NCBI GenBank assembly: GCA_037140475.1
Contig: JBAXEJ010000005.1
Coordinates: forward strand, 1 to 64,000
Source of the DNA: PALSA-1006 sp037140475
GTDB lineage: Bacteria; Pseudomonadota; Gammaproteobacteria; Burkholderiales; Gallionellaceae
Length of the DNA: 64,000 nt
Direction: 5' to 3'
The position numbers and the translations under genes are program-made. Positions 30,593 through 39,694 of this stretch are shown in pieces. The notes below the pieces were generated by a model. That model made no database searches. It saw only the letters and a list, made by a program, of their open reading frames with translations, and was not told the origin of the DNA. Position 1 is the first letter of the stretch, and each line of letters begins with the position of its first letter.

Positions 30593-31072
30593 TTAGTGGC
30601 AAGTGAGGCAGAGTTGTCCTTTGTCGTTCTTCATGGAAAGGAAGTACGTTTTATGTTGCTTCTCGTTACGGAATAAACGGTCAAAGAGACTGGTCGCTTT
30701 CCAGCGCTGTGTGTCGTAGCGCGGTTGTGACATGTTGTGACAGGTTACACAGGCGATTTCTTTTTTCGCGGTTAGCGGCATTTCGTCATCCGCATCATGT
30801 TCCAATTCAGTACCCACCGGATGATGACGATCCATCTCTTCTTTTTTATGACAGGTGGAACAATATGGACTGCATGGACGGTGCTGATGCGCAGCAAGCC
30901 GCTTGGCTGCATCTTTGTGACACAAAGCGCAAGCACTGGCCGGGGCCTTATCTGCTGTCTTCGGCAAGCAACCTACCGTGTGTGCATCTTCTCTTTCAAC
31001 TGAGTGCACGATCACCGGCACCGCAATAGTGAGCAGCACGGCTAACGCTATCAACCATCGACGGAAGATCAT
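30593..31072 (-). CDS. Membrane-anchored or secreted tetrahaem c-type cytochrome
   Basis: A 159-residue protein from the ATG at 31072 (a TTG at 31099 would add nine residues). It has an N-terminal hydrophobic helix (MIFRRWLIALAVLLTIAVP), then four CXXCH motifs: CALCH, CSTCH, CVTCH and a terminal CLTCH right at the stop. Extra histidines (HQHR, DRHH) could be sixth ligands. The start overlaps the porin gene's stop (ATGA). Multihaem periplasmic cytochrome beside an outer-membrane barrel recalls porin-cytochrome conduits, but both proteins are much smaller than MtrA/MtrB. Confidence 0.85.
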   Translation of the reverse strand: MIFRRWLIALAVLLTIAVPVIVHSVEREDAHTVGCLPKTADKAPASACALCHKDAAKRLAAHQHRPCSPYCSTCHKKEEMDRHHPVGTELEHDADDEMPLTAKKEIACVTCHNMSQPRYDTQRWKATSLFDRLFRNEKQHKTYFLSMKNDKGQLCLTCH

Positions 31073-32250
31073 AAGATCACCACCAATTGTGTGAACCAAT
31101 AAGGCTTGTGCCCAAAGCCTCCTGCTTGACGCGAGTTAGGTGTGGCATTCAGGTATTGCTGCACTTCAAATTTCCATTGAAAGACATTGCTGTTGCCCAG
31201 ATTAGCACTGAAACCAACATCCACACGAGCGTCGCGCTCATCTCCTTGATCGGCACCGACGCTAGTAATTTCTGCCGGATTAGTGATGCCCTCACCATAG
31301 CGCAGGAATAAAACTGTTGGTGAGGCAACCACCTCATCCAGCGAATACTCTTGGGTTAAATGCCAACCCCGCAGGCGATCTACGCCATTTGCAACCGAAA
31401 AATCGATGGTTCGATCCAGATATTCCAACCTTGCCACCCAAGGCTCAAAACGTACTTCCGCATCCACCGCCCAGGCTGTTTCATTTTTACTCCAGTCCGC
31501 GCCACCATCGTGCAGATAGGAAAGGCCGAACTCAAAATTCTTCGGGTCTTTAGTGCTTTTAAGTGAGAAGGGATCGCTAAATGGCGTGATGCCGATGCGC
31601 CCGCCGACTAAGCGTCCGCCATGTAATCCGTGCAGTAAATAGCTGTTGTAATTAAAGCTGCCATTGTTCGCGAACACTCGAATACCTTCATCGTTATACC
31701 CGCCACCCATGACTTGATCGGTGCTCAGTGGGCGCGAAATTGAGACACTGTCTTTGCTGGCAAAAAACTGCCAATCATTGCCGAAGGGAATATCGAAGCG
31801 ACCGATTTGCACATGGAAACCTTTTTCAACTGACAAGCGACCACGTGGTGCAATGCGCGCGCCAGAGGTGTTGTAATCGAGGAAGCCAACCGTCATCGTA
31901 GTGGTGTAAGCGTCTTGCACTACCGCTATCGCACCTTGTATGTCGTAGGACGTGTCGATCGCCGCATCAACTTCAAACGTTCCCCACTGATAAGCGGGAT
32001 CGCCCGCATCGTTGTAAAAACTTTGCGCATCACCAAACGCCATTACGTCCAAACCAAATAAAGTCTCGGCTATTTTTGCTTTACCGCTGTCTATTGTTTC
32101 GCGCAATGTTGGTGTTTTTTCAGCGGCGACTTCAGCTGGCTTGGCGGCACAAGTAGCGTCATTTTGGTCTGTGCATACAGGCTCAGCCGCATGTGCCACG
32201 GCGGCGAAGCTCATCACCAGCAACAACGCCGCATATAGATTTATTTTCAT
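31069..32250 (-). CDS. Outer-membrane porin-like beta-barrel
   Basis: A 393-residue protein with a signal peptide (cleavage near AHAAEP), a short Cys-containing segment (CTDQNDATC), a helical stretch and then alternating amphipathic strands typical of a porin (GRFDIPFG, GGYNDEGIRVF, FEFGLSYL, WKFEVQQYL). The purine-rich GGGGAGGGG lies before the ATG. It is first in an operon with the tetrahaem cytochrome and the HAMP-like protein. It resembles phosphate-selective or electron-conduit-type porins only in general fold. The substrate is unknown. Confidence 0.75.
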   Translation of the reverse strand: MKINLYAALLLVMSFAAVAHAAEPVCTDQNDATCAAKPAEVAAEKTPTLRETIDSGKAKIAETLFGLDVMAFGDAQSFYNDAGDPAYQWGTFEVDAAIDTSYDIQGAIAVVQDAYTTTMTVGFLDYNTSGARIAPRGRLSVEKGFHVQIGRFDIPFGNDWQFFASKDSVSISRPLSTDQVMGGGYNDEGIRVFANNGSFNYNSYLLHGLHGGRLVGGRIGITPFSDPFSLKSTKDPKNFEFGLSYLHDGGADWSKNETAWAVDAEVRFEPWVARLEYLDRTIDFSVANGVDRLRGWHLTQEYSLDEVVASPTVLFLRYGEGITNPAEITSVGADQGDERDARVDVGFSANLGNSNVFQWKFEVQQYLNATPNSRQAGGFGHKPYWFTQLVVIL

Positions 32251-32274
32251 GCTTCCCCTCCCCCGAGTTCGCGG

Positions 32275-32280
32275 ATTATA
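32275..32280 (-). promoter_or_regulatory. Possible -10 box for the porin-cytochrome operon
   Basis: A perfect TATAAT on the minus strand lies 25 bases before the porin ATG. No good -35 hexamer is visible at 16-18 bases upstream, so this is a tentative call. Confidence 0.3.
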
Positions 32281-32408
32281 GCTTGATTCATTTACTCAGG
32301 AAGGAACGCGGTAAAGGCAACATTCGGCCGAGCTATTGTGCGGGACTTTGGGTGCGGTAAGGCAGTGGAGAAGCCTAGATTATTCATTAGGCACGATGCC
32401 TATTGTGG

Positions 32409-32455
32409 GGTGGGCTTTAGCCCGACGCTACTTGTTGGGCTAAAGCCCAACCTAC
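32409..32455. repeat. Two REP-like palindromes in the helicase-porin gap
   Basis: Units at 32409-32426 (imperfect, preceded by GTGG) and 32434-32451 (GTTGGGCT-AA-AGCCCAAC, followed by CTAC) form an inverted pair. They lie in the 300-base gap 32251-32550 between the helicase stop and the porin start. A small AGGCA-CGA-TGCCT hairpin lies at about 32390-32402. I see no gene in this gap. Confidence 0.7.
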
Positions 32456-32550
32456 AAAAATCAATCCAGTCACCCCCTAGTTTGGCGAGATGACGAGGTA
32501 AAGGCACAAATTGCGCCCGCAGTAAACTGATGACGATAACCTTCGAAGGA

Positions 32551-33936
32551 CTAAGATTTATTTCTAAACAATGCCGCCACTTGCCGTTGCGGTTTATTTG
32601 AAGTTGGCGCAGAAGGGGCCACCTCGACTGCTTTTGGAGTGGCCGCTGAAGGCTCGTAAGGCTTTGAGAACCAATCATCCACTGGTGCGGATTTATGGCC
32701 ATGATGGGCGTGACTGCTGTGTGATGGACTACGCGGCGGTGCGGACTTTAGCGGCTTGTGATAATTAGTCTGTGTAGCCGATACAGGCGCCTGAACTCGA
32801 TCAAATTTGCGGTTAAGTAATTTTTCAATTTCAACCAAGCGGCGCTCTTCATCGCTATCAACCAAAGAAACGGCTTCGCCCAAGGCTCCCGCACGACCGG
32901 TACGTCCAATGCGATGCACATAATCTTCAGCATGCGTAGGCAATTCAAAGTTAATCACCAGTGGCAGTTGATCAATGTCGAGGCCGCGCGCCGCAACATC
33001 GGTCGCTGTTAACGCCAAAATAGTGCCAGCCTTAAATGCGTCGAGTGCTTTGATGCGTTCTTGTTGTGTTTTATCGCCGTGAATCGCGTCCGAGGGAATG
33101 CCGCTGCGTTCTAATTGTTTCGCCACATGCGCGGCACTCAGTTTGGTGCGAGTAAAAATTAAAACTTGTTTTACCTCACGCGAGCGAATGAGCTCGACCA
33201 TCGCATGAAATTTATCGTGTTGCTCAACCATCAGCACTGACTGCTTGATGTTTTCACCCGCTGCATTACGGCGCGCCGTTTCTACAGTAATGGGATCAAC
33301 CAAAAATTCTTGGGCTAATTTTTTAATCTCTTCTGAGAAAGTTGCAGAGAACAACAAGGTCTGGCGCTGCTTGGGCAACAACGCCAGAATGCGTTTGAGA
33401 TCGGGCATGAAGCCCATATCTAACATGCGATCGGCCTCATCCAAGATCAACACTTGCACTTGGTTGAGTTGCAGATTTTTGCTTTCGACATGGTCAAGTA
33501 AACGACCTGGCGTCGCCACTAATATCTCTACCCCGCCCATCAATGCAGGCTTCTGCGCCTTGATGTCCGTACCACCATAAACCACGGTGGTGCGTAATGG
33601 CACATGCTTAGAATAGGTGACTACGTTTTCGTGAACCTGAATCGCTAACTCACGCGTCGGTGCCAAAATCAGCGCACGAATCGGATGGCGTGCGGGAGAA
33701 GCGCTAGTACTAGCATGTGGCAATAAACGTTGCAGCATCGGCAGGGTAAAGGCGGCAGTTTTGCCGGTGCCGGTTTGCGCCATTGCCATTAAATCTCGCC
33801 CCGCGATCACATGCGGAATGGCTTGAGCTTGTATTGGTGTGGGTTCGGTGTAACCGGTTTCTTCGATAGCCCGCAGAATTTTTGCGTCGAGTTCGAGAGA
33901 AGAAAACAGAAGTTTGGGTATTGAGGTTTCGTCCAT
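32551..33936 (-). CDS. rhlE: DEAD-box ATP-dependent RNA helicase, RhlE-like
   Basis: About 461 residues from the ATG at 33936. An upstream in-frame ATG at 33990 would add 18 residues with no homology-like content. All motifs are present: Q motif (GYTEPTPIQ), Walker A (AQTGTGKT), PTRELA, DEAD, SAT, ARGLDI and HRIGRTGR. The C-terminal tail (about 375-461) is rich in Ser, Pro, His and Lys and ends LFRNKS, as in RhlE proteins, for RNA contact. It unwinds RNA in ribosome assembly or mRNA decay. A TATAAT lies at 33947-33952, too close to the start to be trusted as a promoter. Confidence 0.9.
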   Translation of the reverse strand: MDETSIPKLLFSSLELDAKILRAIEETGYTEPTPIQAQAIPHVIAGRDLMAMAQTGTGKTAAFTLPMLQRLLPHASTSASPARHPIRALILAPTRELAIQVHENVVTYSKHVPLRTTVVYGGTDIKAQKPALMGGVEILVATPGRLLDHVESKNLQLNQVQVLILDEADRMLDMGFMPDLKRILALLPKQRQTLLFSATFSEEIKKLAQEFLVDPITVETARRNAAGENIKQSVLMVEQHDKFHAMVELIRSREVKQVLIFTRTKLSAAHVAKQLERSGIPSDAIHGDKTQQERIKALDAFKAGTILALTATDVAARGLDIDQLPLVINFELPTHAEDYVHRIGRTGRAGALGEAVSLVDSDEERRLVEIEKLLNRKFDRVQAPVSATQTNYHKPLKSAPPRSPSHSSHAHHGHKSAPVDDWFSKPYEPSAATPKAVEVAPSAPTSNKPQRQVAALFRNKS

Positions 33937-33993
33937 AAGTGCCGCCATTATACTGGATGAAGGGATTTCAACCTGAACACGTTTCTCCACCCC

Positions 33994-35271
33994 TTACTCC
34001 GGCAGCGTGCGCGCAATTCTAAAACCAATAGCAGGGAAGCGATAAGCCGGCTCAAAGCCGTCACGCACGGCTACACCGACCCCAAGCTCGCCCATGCTGC
34101 GCGAACCGCCACGAACTACACGCATCGCGCCACTCCCTTGCCGAGCACTGCCGTCCACGGGTGCTTTGATATAGTTTGGTTGGTAGTCGTCAGCCACCCA
34201 TTCCCACACATTGCCACTCATATCAAACACGCCAAATACGTTGGCCTGTTTGCCCGCCACCGGATGTGTCGCAATGCCACTATTACCCGCAAACCATGCC
34301 ACCTTGCTCGCATCGTCGCCACCACAAAATTTGTGCTGACCTCCGGCACGACAGGCGTACTCCCATTCCGCCTCGCTGGGCAGCCTGAACTGTTTGCCGG
34401 TTTTTCCATTTAATTTTTGCAAATACAGTTGTGCGTCATCCCAACTTATTTTTTCAACTGGGCAGGTTTCACAATCATTTAAGCGCATCGTGTCTTTACC
34501 CATTAAGACACGCCATTGCCCTTGCGTTACCTCGGTCGCGCTGATTTCAAAAGCGCGTTTAAATATCACGCTATGAACGGGACCATATTCAACCGAGCCC
34601 ATGTCAAAACTTCCCGCTGGAATGGCGACCATCGCTGGTCTAAGGGTACGCTCTAGCTTGCTCTCTCGCGCCTTCGCGGTCATAAACAGACCTTTAGAAA
34701 AATACATTTGCGTGTTATCTGCGGTATTCACGAGAACCAATACCGGCTCGTCATCGTTGAGGGTTACTTTGGCTTGCGGCTTAACCTGTCCGGCTTTCCA
34801 CTGTTGCTGAAAAACTTTGGCTTCGGTGGGAGAAAGCGGAATGCCGCCCTTTTTTGCAATCCGAACTGCTGAGGTCGTGCTGCGAAATCTCACCGAGAAC
34901 TCTTTTTTCTGCTCGTCATAATCACCGAGCTCAGTTTCTAAGCTCTCTGGCCCCAATATAAATTCATGGCTTTCTAGCGCATAAATTCTGGCTCGCAATG
35001 GTGCGGCTTCAGCCAAGCCCATCGCAGTGAAGTCAATGTCAGCGTTGTTTTGTTTGTTAGCGCGCTTGGCTTTTATTTCGTATGCACTTTCAATGTCGGC
35101 AATACGTTCGTTCAAAAGAGTGATTTCTGCAATCGCGGCTTCTAGCGTGGTGAATGGCGTTTCGACTTGCGGCAAACTTACATTCACTTCAGAAAATGCG
35201 GGCCACACTGCACCGCCACTCAGTGCTAGCAATATCCATAAAATGGGTCGCAAGATTTTCGGTCTTTTCAT
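33994..35271 (-). CDS. Secreted SUMF1/FGE-fold protein, probably non-catalytic
   Basis: A 425-residue protein with a signal peptide (about 1-28), a coiled segment (about 40-75) and a C-terminal formylglycine-generating-enzyme-type fold (about 205-423): AIPAGSFDMGS, ISATEVTQGQW, FRLPSEAEWEYACRAGG, GNVWEWVADDY, VVRGGSR and GFRIAR. The catalytic cysteine pair of true FGE, expected after the RGGS motif, is absent: the residues there are Ser, Met, Gly, Glu. A CETC pair lies elsewhere. It is therefore likely a ligand-binding or structural member of the superfamily. It follows engB in the same direction after an 83-base gap. Confidence 0.75.
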   Translation of the reverse strand: MKRPKILRPILWILLALSGGAVWPAFSEVNVSLPQVETPFTTLEAAIAEITLLNERIADIESAYEIKAKRANKQNNADIDFTAMGLAEAAPLRARIYALESHEFILGPESLETELGDYDEQKKEFSVRFRSTTSAVRIAKKGGIPLSPTEAKVFQQQWKAGQVKPQAKVTLNDDEPVLVLVNTADNTQMYFSKGLFMTAKARESKLERTLRPAMVAIPAGSFDMGSVEYGPVHSVIFKRAFEISATEVTQGQWRVLMGKDTMRLNDCETCPVEKISWDDAQLYLQKLNGKTGKQFRLPSEAEWEYACRAGGQHKFCGGDDASKVAWFAGNSGIATHPVAGKQANVFGVFDMSGNVWEWVADDYQPNYIKAPVDGSARQGSGAMRVVRGGSRSMGELGVGVAVRDGFEPAYRFPAIGFRIARTLPE

Positions 35272-35354
35272 ACTGTTAAAGCGTTAACTGGCTGGCTTGG
35301 GTTCGCAACCGAAATAAAAATATGTATCTCAATAAAATCAAGTAGTTATTAATT

Positions 35355-35963
35355 TTAGCTTAGGCTCTCATCTTGCTTTAGCCAGGACGCAATAACGGCC
35401 TCGGCCTCTTCCATGCCTATTTTTTTCAAACTCGAAAAAAGCTGCACCGAGCAAAACGGAAAGTGCTCTTTTAAGTAGGCTTGCACTTCACGCAATGTTT
35501 TGGTGGCTTCTTGGCGGCTGAGCTTGTCAGATTTAGTCAGCAAGATATGAACTGGCTTACCCGTTTCAGAAAACCACGCAAGCATTTGTTCATCTAGCGG
35601 CCTAAGCGGATGGCGCGAATCCATAATGACCACTAGGCCACACAACGCCTCGCGGGTTTGCAAATACTGACTCAGCAAGGCTTCCCAATGGCGCTGAATA
35701 TCAGGTGGCACCTTGGCATAGCCGTAACCAGGTAAGTCCACCAAAAAGCTGTTGTTGCCTAGTGAGAAATAATTGAGGTGTTGCGTACGCCCCGGCGTTT
35801 TACTGGTGTAAGCGAGGCGTACATGGTTAGCCAGCGTGTTGATCGCGCTCGACTTGCCCGCGTTAGAACGCCCAACGAACGCCACTTCCTTGCCACCGTG
35901 CAGCGGCAAGTCTTTCATGTGGTTGACGGTAGTAAAGAATGCCGCCTGCGAAAACAATCCCAT
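35355..35963 (-). CDS. engB: Ribosome-biogenesis GTPase EngB (YsxC/YihA)
   Basis: A 202-residue GTPase: P-loop GRSNAGKSS (about 31-39), switch G2 KTPGRTQ, DLPGYGYA (G3), TKSD (G4) and a SS-L-K segment as G5. Length and motifs match the family, which acts in 50S subunit assembly. The start MGLFSQAAFF is followed by the conserved entry to the P-loop. It is transcribed leftwards 145 bases after hemL. That gap has no recognised feature. Confidence 0.94.
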   Translation of the reverse strand: MGLFSQAAFFTTVNHMKDLPLHGGKEVAFVGRSNAGKSSAINTLANHVRLAYTSKTPGRTQHLNYFSLGNNSFLVDLPGYGYAKVPPDIQRHWEALLSQYLQTREALCGLVVIMDSRHPLRPLDEQMLAWFSETGKPVHILLTKSDKLSRQEATKTLREVQAYLKEHFPFCSVQLFSSLKKIGMEEAEAVIASWLKQDESLS

Positions 35964-36108
35964 TATGAGCGCACCAATAAATTAATTTTTCGGGCGCATC
36001 GCGGTGTTGCATGGTGCTCGCCATCTCGCCTACCCATTAGGTATGTCTCGGTTGCTGCGCGCCATGTGCCTTGCGCTACATCCCGAAACTCTGAATTTCC
36101 TAGCGCGC

Positions 36109-37392
36109 TCATTTCCAAGCCGCGAAAATTTTATCCGCCGCCGCAACCGTCGCCGCGATGTCGGCTTCGGTATGCGCAGCAGAAACAAAGCCTGCTTCAA
36201 AAGCGGAAGGCGCTAGATAGTGTCCTGCATCGATCATGGCATGGAAGAAACGATTGAACGCTTCTTTGTCGCACGCCATCACTTCGGCATAGCTCGTGGG
36301 TACATTCTTGCTGAAATACATGCCAAACATGCCGCCCACTGATTGCGCGCAAAATGGTACGCCATGTTTTTTAGCGGCCGCGCTCACGCCGTTGGTGAGC
36401 TGTGTTGCCAGTTTAGCAAGGTACTCATAAAAGCCCGGAGCTTGCACTAACTTCAGTGTGGTTAAGCCCGCAGCAACGGCAACCGGATTACCCGAGAGCG
36501 TGCCTGCTTGGTATACAGAGCCGAGCGGCGCGAGACAATTCATGATATCGCGACGACCACCGAAAGCGGCAGCAGGTAGGCCGCCCCCCATCACTTTACC
36601 TAGTGTCACCAAGTCAGGTTTGATACCGTAGAAGCCTTGCGCACCCTGCAGGCTGACGCGGAAGCCAGTCATCACTTCGTCAAGAATAAGCACCGCACCG
36701 TGCTGGGTGCAAAGATTACGCATCGCGTCGAGAAATTCGCGTTTTGGTGTAATGAGATTCATGTTACCGGCAACAGGCTCAACAATTACCGCCGCAATTT
36801 CCTTGCCCATTTCAGCGAAACATTTTTCCAGTCCAGCTGCATCGTTGTAATCCAATACGGTAGTGAGCGCGGCAATTTCTGCCGGCACGCCCGAAGAGCT
36901 GGGCTGACCAAAGGTGAGCGCGCCCGAGCCCGCTTTAACCAACAAGCCATCCGAATGGCCGTGGTAGCAACCTTCAAACTTGATGATGCGTGAACGACCC
37001 GTAAAACCACGCGCTAAACGAATGGCGGTCATGGTGGCTTCCGTACCGGAGCTGACCAATCTCACCATTTCTAAACTCGGCAGCAACTTGCAAAGCAGCT
37101 CGGCCATTTCTAATTCGCTGGCTGTGGGCGCGCCAAAACCTAAGCCTTGCGCCGCCGCGTCTTGCACGGCTTTAACCACTTGCGGATGACAATGGCCTAC
37201 GATCATCGGGCCCCATGAACCAACATAGTCGGTATATTTTTTATCGTCTGCATCCCACACGTATGCGCCCTGGCCACGTTTGAAAAACAGGGGTGTGCCA
37301 CCGACTGAGCGAAAGGCTCGTACGGGAGAGTTAACGCCGCCGGGAATAATTTTTTGGGATTGATCAAAGAGTTCTTGGTTATGAGATGTCAT
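36109..37392 (-). CDS. hemL: Glutamate-1-semialdehyde 2,1-aminomutase
   Basis: A 427-residue PLP enzyme that converts glutamate-1-semialdehyde to 5-aminolevulinate for haem synthesis. Conserved features: GGVNSPVRAF near the N-terminus, the cofactor region SSGTEATMTAIRLAR, DEVMTGFR, and the PLP lysine in LGKVMGGGLP. Length is normal for the family. The start overlaps the thiE stop by four bases. The thiD-thiE-hemL order is common in betaproteobacteria. Confidence 0.96.
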   Translation of the reverse strand: MTSHNQELFDQSQKIIPGGVNSPVRAFRSVGGTPLFFKRGQGAYVWDADDKKYTDYVGSWGPMIVGHCHPQVVKAVQDAAAQGLGFGAPTASELEMAELLCKLLPSLEMVRLVSSGTEATMTAIRLARGFTGRSRIIKFEGCYHGHSDGLLVKAGSGALTFGQPSSSGVPAEIAALTTVLDYNDAAGLEKCFAEMGKEIAAVIVEPVAGNMNLITPKREFLDAMRNLCTQHGAVLILDEVMTGFRVSLQGAQGFYGIKPDLVTLGKVMGGGLPAAAFGGRRDIMNCLAPLGSVYQAGTLSGNPVAVAAGLTTLKLVQAPGFYEYLAKLATQLTNGVSAAAKKHGVPFCAQSVGGMFGMYFSKNVPTSYAEVMACDKEAFNRFFHAMIDAGHYLAPSAFEAGFVSAAHTEADIAATVAAADKIFAAWK

Positions 37393-38027
37393 GCTGAACC
37401 TTGTTTAAAAAGTGTTGAAAATTGTTCTGCCGTTATTTGAATATCCTCGGCCTCAAATACGGCTGAAATAACCGCTAGCGCATCGGCACCCGCGGCAATT
37501 AACAGCGGCGCATTTTGCAAAGTAATACCACCAATGGCGACTATCGGCACCTTCATATGCTGCCGTGCCCAACGTAGTAAATCAGCCTCCGCTTTTATCG
37601 CGTTGGGCTTAGTTGAAGAAGGGAAAAAAGCACCAAACGCAATATAGTCTGCGCCTTGTAACTCAGCCTCAGACGCTAAAGGGGCGCGATTATAGCAAGA
37701 CACGCCGATGATTTTTTCCGTACCCAATTGCTGGCGTGCTGTTACGACACTGCCATCCTCTCCGCCTAGATGCACTCCGTCTGCCTCAACTTGTACTGCA
37801 AGGTGGACATTGTCATTAACGATGAAGGTAGTCGAAAACTCACGAGTGAGTTGTCGTAACGCTTTAGCTTGTGTCAGTTGCAAAGCAGCGTCAGCTAATT
37901 TGTTGCGGTACTGCAAAACAGTGGCGCCACCTTGTAGCACCAACCTGGTTTTACGGATTAAATCTGCCGTATCAAGCTCATCCGGCGTGATGGCATACAG
38001 GCCTTTAATGGCGGGTTTCAGGTGCAT
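37389..38027 (-). CDS. thiE: Thiamine-phosphate synthase
   Basis: About 212 residues from the ATG at 38027, matching the family length. The open frame continues upstream to 38099, with other ATGs at 38036 and 38042, all inside the 3' end of thiD. It joins HMP-PP and the thiazole phosphate. Motifs: GLYAITPD, LQYRNK, DGVHLGGEDG, GVSCYN, YIAFGAFFPSSTK and AIGGIT. The start overlaps thiD by about 23 bases, and an AAGAGG lies immediately next to it, so the exact initiation codon is uncertain. Confidence 0.92.
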   Translation of the reverse strand: MHLKPAIKGLYAITPDELDTADLIRKTRLVLQGGATVLQYRNKLADAALQLTQAKALRQLTREFSTTFIVNDNVHLAVQVEADGVHLGGEDGSVVTARQQLGTEKIIGVSCYNRAPLASEAELQGADYIAFGAFFPSSTKPNAIKAEADLLRWARQHMKVPIVAIGGITLQNAPLLIAAGADALAVISAVFEAEDIQITAEQFSTLFKQGSA

Positions 38028-38844
38028 CCTCTTCATCTTCATCGCGCGCCCAAAAAAGGCGATCTGGAATGTGCTGCCCCATGCCTGGACGGAAGCCATA
38101 TTTCAATGCTTCCCATGTGTACTCTTGTGCTTCGCGCACCGCCTCTTCCATTGGCAAGCCGTTCGCCAAAAGCGCCGCTATTGCTGAAGCCAAAGTGCAG
38201 CCTGAGCCATGATAAATGCCCGGTAAGCGTGGCCAGTTATCACTACGCACCAAGCCACGTTCGCCGTACAGTGAGTTAATCACTTTCGGCGTGTGTTCAT
38301 GAGTGCCGGTAATCAGCACATATTCGCAGCCCAATTGGACGATGCGTTTCGCGCACTCGATCAAACTTGGATCATCTTGCTCGTTATCTTCATCTTGAAT
38401 TAAGCGACGCGCCTCAATGCTATTTGGCGTCAAAATGGTGGTTTGCGGCAACAGCAACTCACGCATCGCGGCCAACATATCTTCATTGGCTAACTCATCG
38501 CCGCGACCTGATGCCAGCACAGGATCCAAAATAAGCGGCACATCGGGATAGTCAGAAATGATTTCGGCGATGGCTGCAATATTTTCAACACTACCAATCA
38601 AGCCAATTTTGAATGCGGCAACCGGCATATCTTCCAACACCGTACGTGCCTGATCAACCACCCAGTCGGCATCCATGGGCTGCACATCGTCCACGCCCAT
38701 GGTGTCTTGCACGGTAATGGCAGTAACCACCGATAGCGGATGACAACCCATGCTCGCGATGGTCAAAATATCAGCTTGCATACCGGCACCGCCACTCGGG
38801 TCGGTCGCTGAAAACGTCAGCACAATGGGTGGAATATCAGACAT
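38005..38844 (-). CDS. thiD: Hydroxymethylpyrimidine / phosphomethylpyrimidine kinase
   Basis: A 279-residue ribokinase-fold enzyme that phosphorylates HMP and HMP-P. Motifs: SATDPSGGAGMQADI at the N-terminus, the VTAITVQDT segment, and GSGCTLASAIAA with the anion hole and catalytic region. It ends with an acidic tail (DEDEED). It partly overlaps thiE. A 60-base gap separates it from the rsmA stop upstream. Confidence 0.95.
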   Translation of the reverse strand: MSDIPPIVLTFSATDPSGGAGMQADILTIASMGCHPLSVVTAITVQDTMGVDDVQPMDADWVVDQARTVLEDMPVAAFKIGLIGSVENIAAIAEIISDYPDVPLILDPVLASGRGDELANEDMLAAMRELLLPQTTILTPNSIEARRLIQDEDNEQDDPSLIECAKRIVQLGCEYVLITGTHEHTPKVINSLYGERGLVRSDNWPRLPGIYHGSGCTLASAIAALLANGLPMEEAVREAQEYTWEALKYGFRPGMGQHIPDRLFWARDEDEEDAPETRH

Positions 38845-38904
38845 AGGACAAGGAAAATACAGTTAATAATCAGGCTGTGATTCTAACTTAAATCAGGCGG
38901 GGAT

Positions 38905-39687
38905 TTAATGATTGATTGGCTGAGCGGCAAGCCAATTGGCAATTTTGGCGAAATCCAAATAGCTCAAATTTTCAGCACGTAATTGGGCATCAATCCCCAG
39001 CTGCGCGAGTGTTTCATCAGCAAGCAAGGGACGTAAGGTATTGCGGAGTGTCTTGCGGCGCTGGCCGAAGGCGGCACCCACGACGGCTGAATAAATTTTC
39101 TCGTCTTGCACCACAATTTCTTGGGGAGGGGTTGGAGTCAACCTGACGATAGCCGAGTTAACTTTCGGTGCAGGGCGGAAGGATTCGGGCGGCACGTCGA
39201 GTAATTTTTCCATGTAAAAACGATACTGCAACATCACCGACAATCTTCCGTATGCAGGCGTAGAGGGTGCGGCAACCATGCGTTCGACCACTTCATTTTG
39301 CAACATAAAGTGCATATCGGTAATCTGTGTTGCGTAATCTGAAAAATGAAATAGCAAGGGCGAAGAAATGTTGTAGGGCAAATTGCCGACAATGCGCAGC
39401 GGAGTGGGTAATTCTGCAATATCAAACTTAAGCGCATCGCCTTCGTGAATGATGAGCTTATCCTGCGGGTAGTCTGTCTTCAGGCGCGCGATGATGTCGC
39501 GGTCAATTTCCACCACATGCAATTGATTGAGTTGCTTCAATAGCGGCCGGGTCAGCGCACCTAAACCCGGGCCGATTTCCACCATGTTGTCACTTGGCTC
39601 TGGGCGGATAGCACGCACAATGTCGTCGATGATCTGCTGATCGACGAGGAAGTTTTGGCCAAATTGTTTTTTCGCTTTGTGGCTCAT
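38905..39687 (-). CDS. rsmA: 16S rRNA dimethyladenosine methyltransferase RsmA
   Basis: A 260-residue SAM-dependent enzyme that dimethylates two adjacent adenosines in helix 45 of 16S rRNA. Motifs: KKQFGQNFL at the start, SAM-binding VEIGPGLGALTRPLL, GDALKFD and the catalytic NLPYNIS. It follows pdxA by seven bases, the standard surA-pdxA-rsmA order. Also called ksgA. Confidence 0.96.
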   Translation of the reverse strand: MSHKAKKQFGQNFLVDQQIIDDIVRAIRPEPSDNMVEIGPGLGALTRPLLKQLNQLHVVEIDRDIIARLKTDYPQDKLIIHEGDALKFDIAELPTPLRIVGNLPYNISSPLLFHFSDYATQITDMHFMLQNEVVERMVAAPSTPAYGRLSVMLQYRFYMEKLLDVPPESFRPAPKVNSAIVRLTPTPPQEIVVQDEKIYSAVVGAAFGQRRKTLRNTLRPLLADETLAQLGIDAQLRAENLSYLDFAKIANWLAAQPINH

Positions 39688-39694
39688 TTAGATT

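Noticed and set aside
30593..32250. Calling the porin and cytochrome a true MtrAB/MtoAB conduit.
   Set aside because: The cytochrome has four haems, not ten, and the barrel is about 390 residues, well below MtrB size.
33947..33952. TATAAT on the minus strand as a promoter for the helicase gene.
   Set aside because: It is about ten bases from the chosen start codon and has no -35 partner at proper spacing, so it is probably chance.
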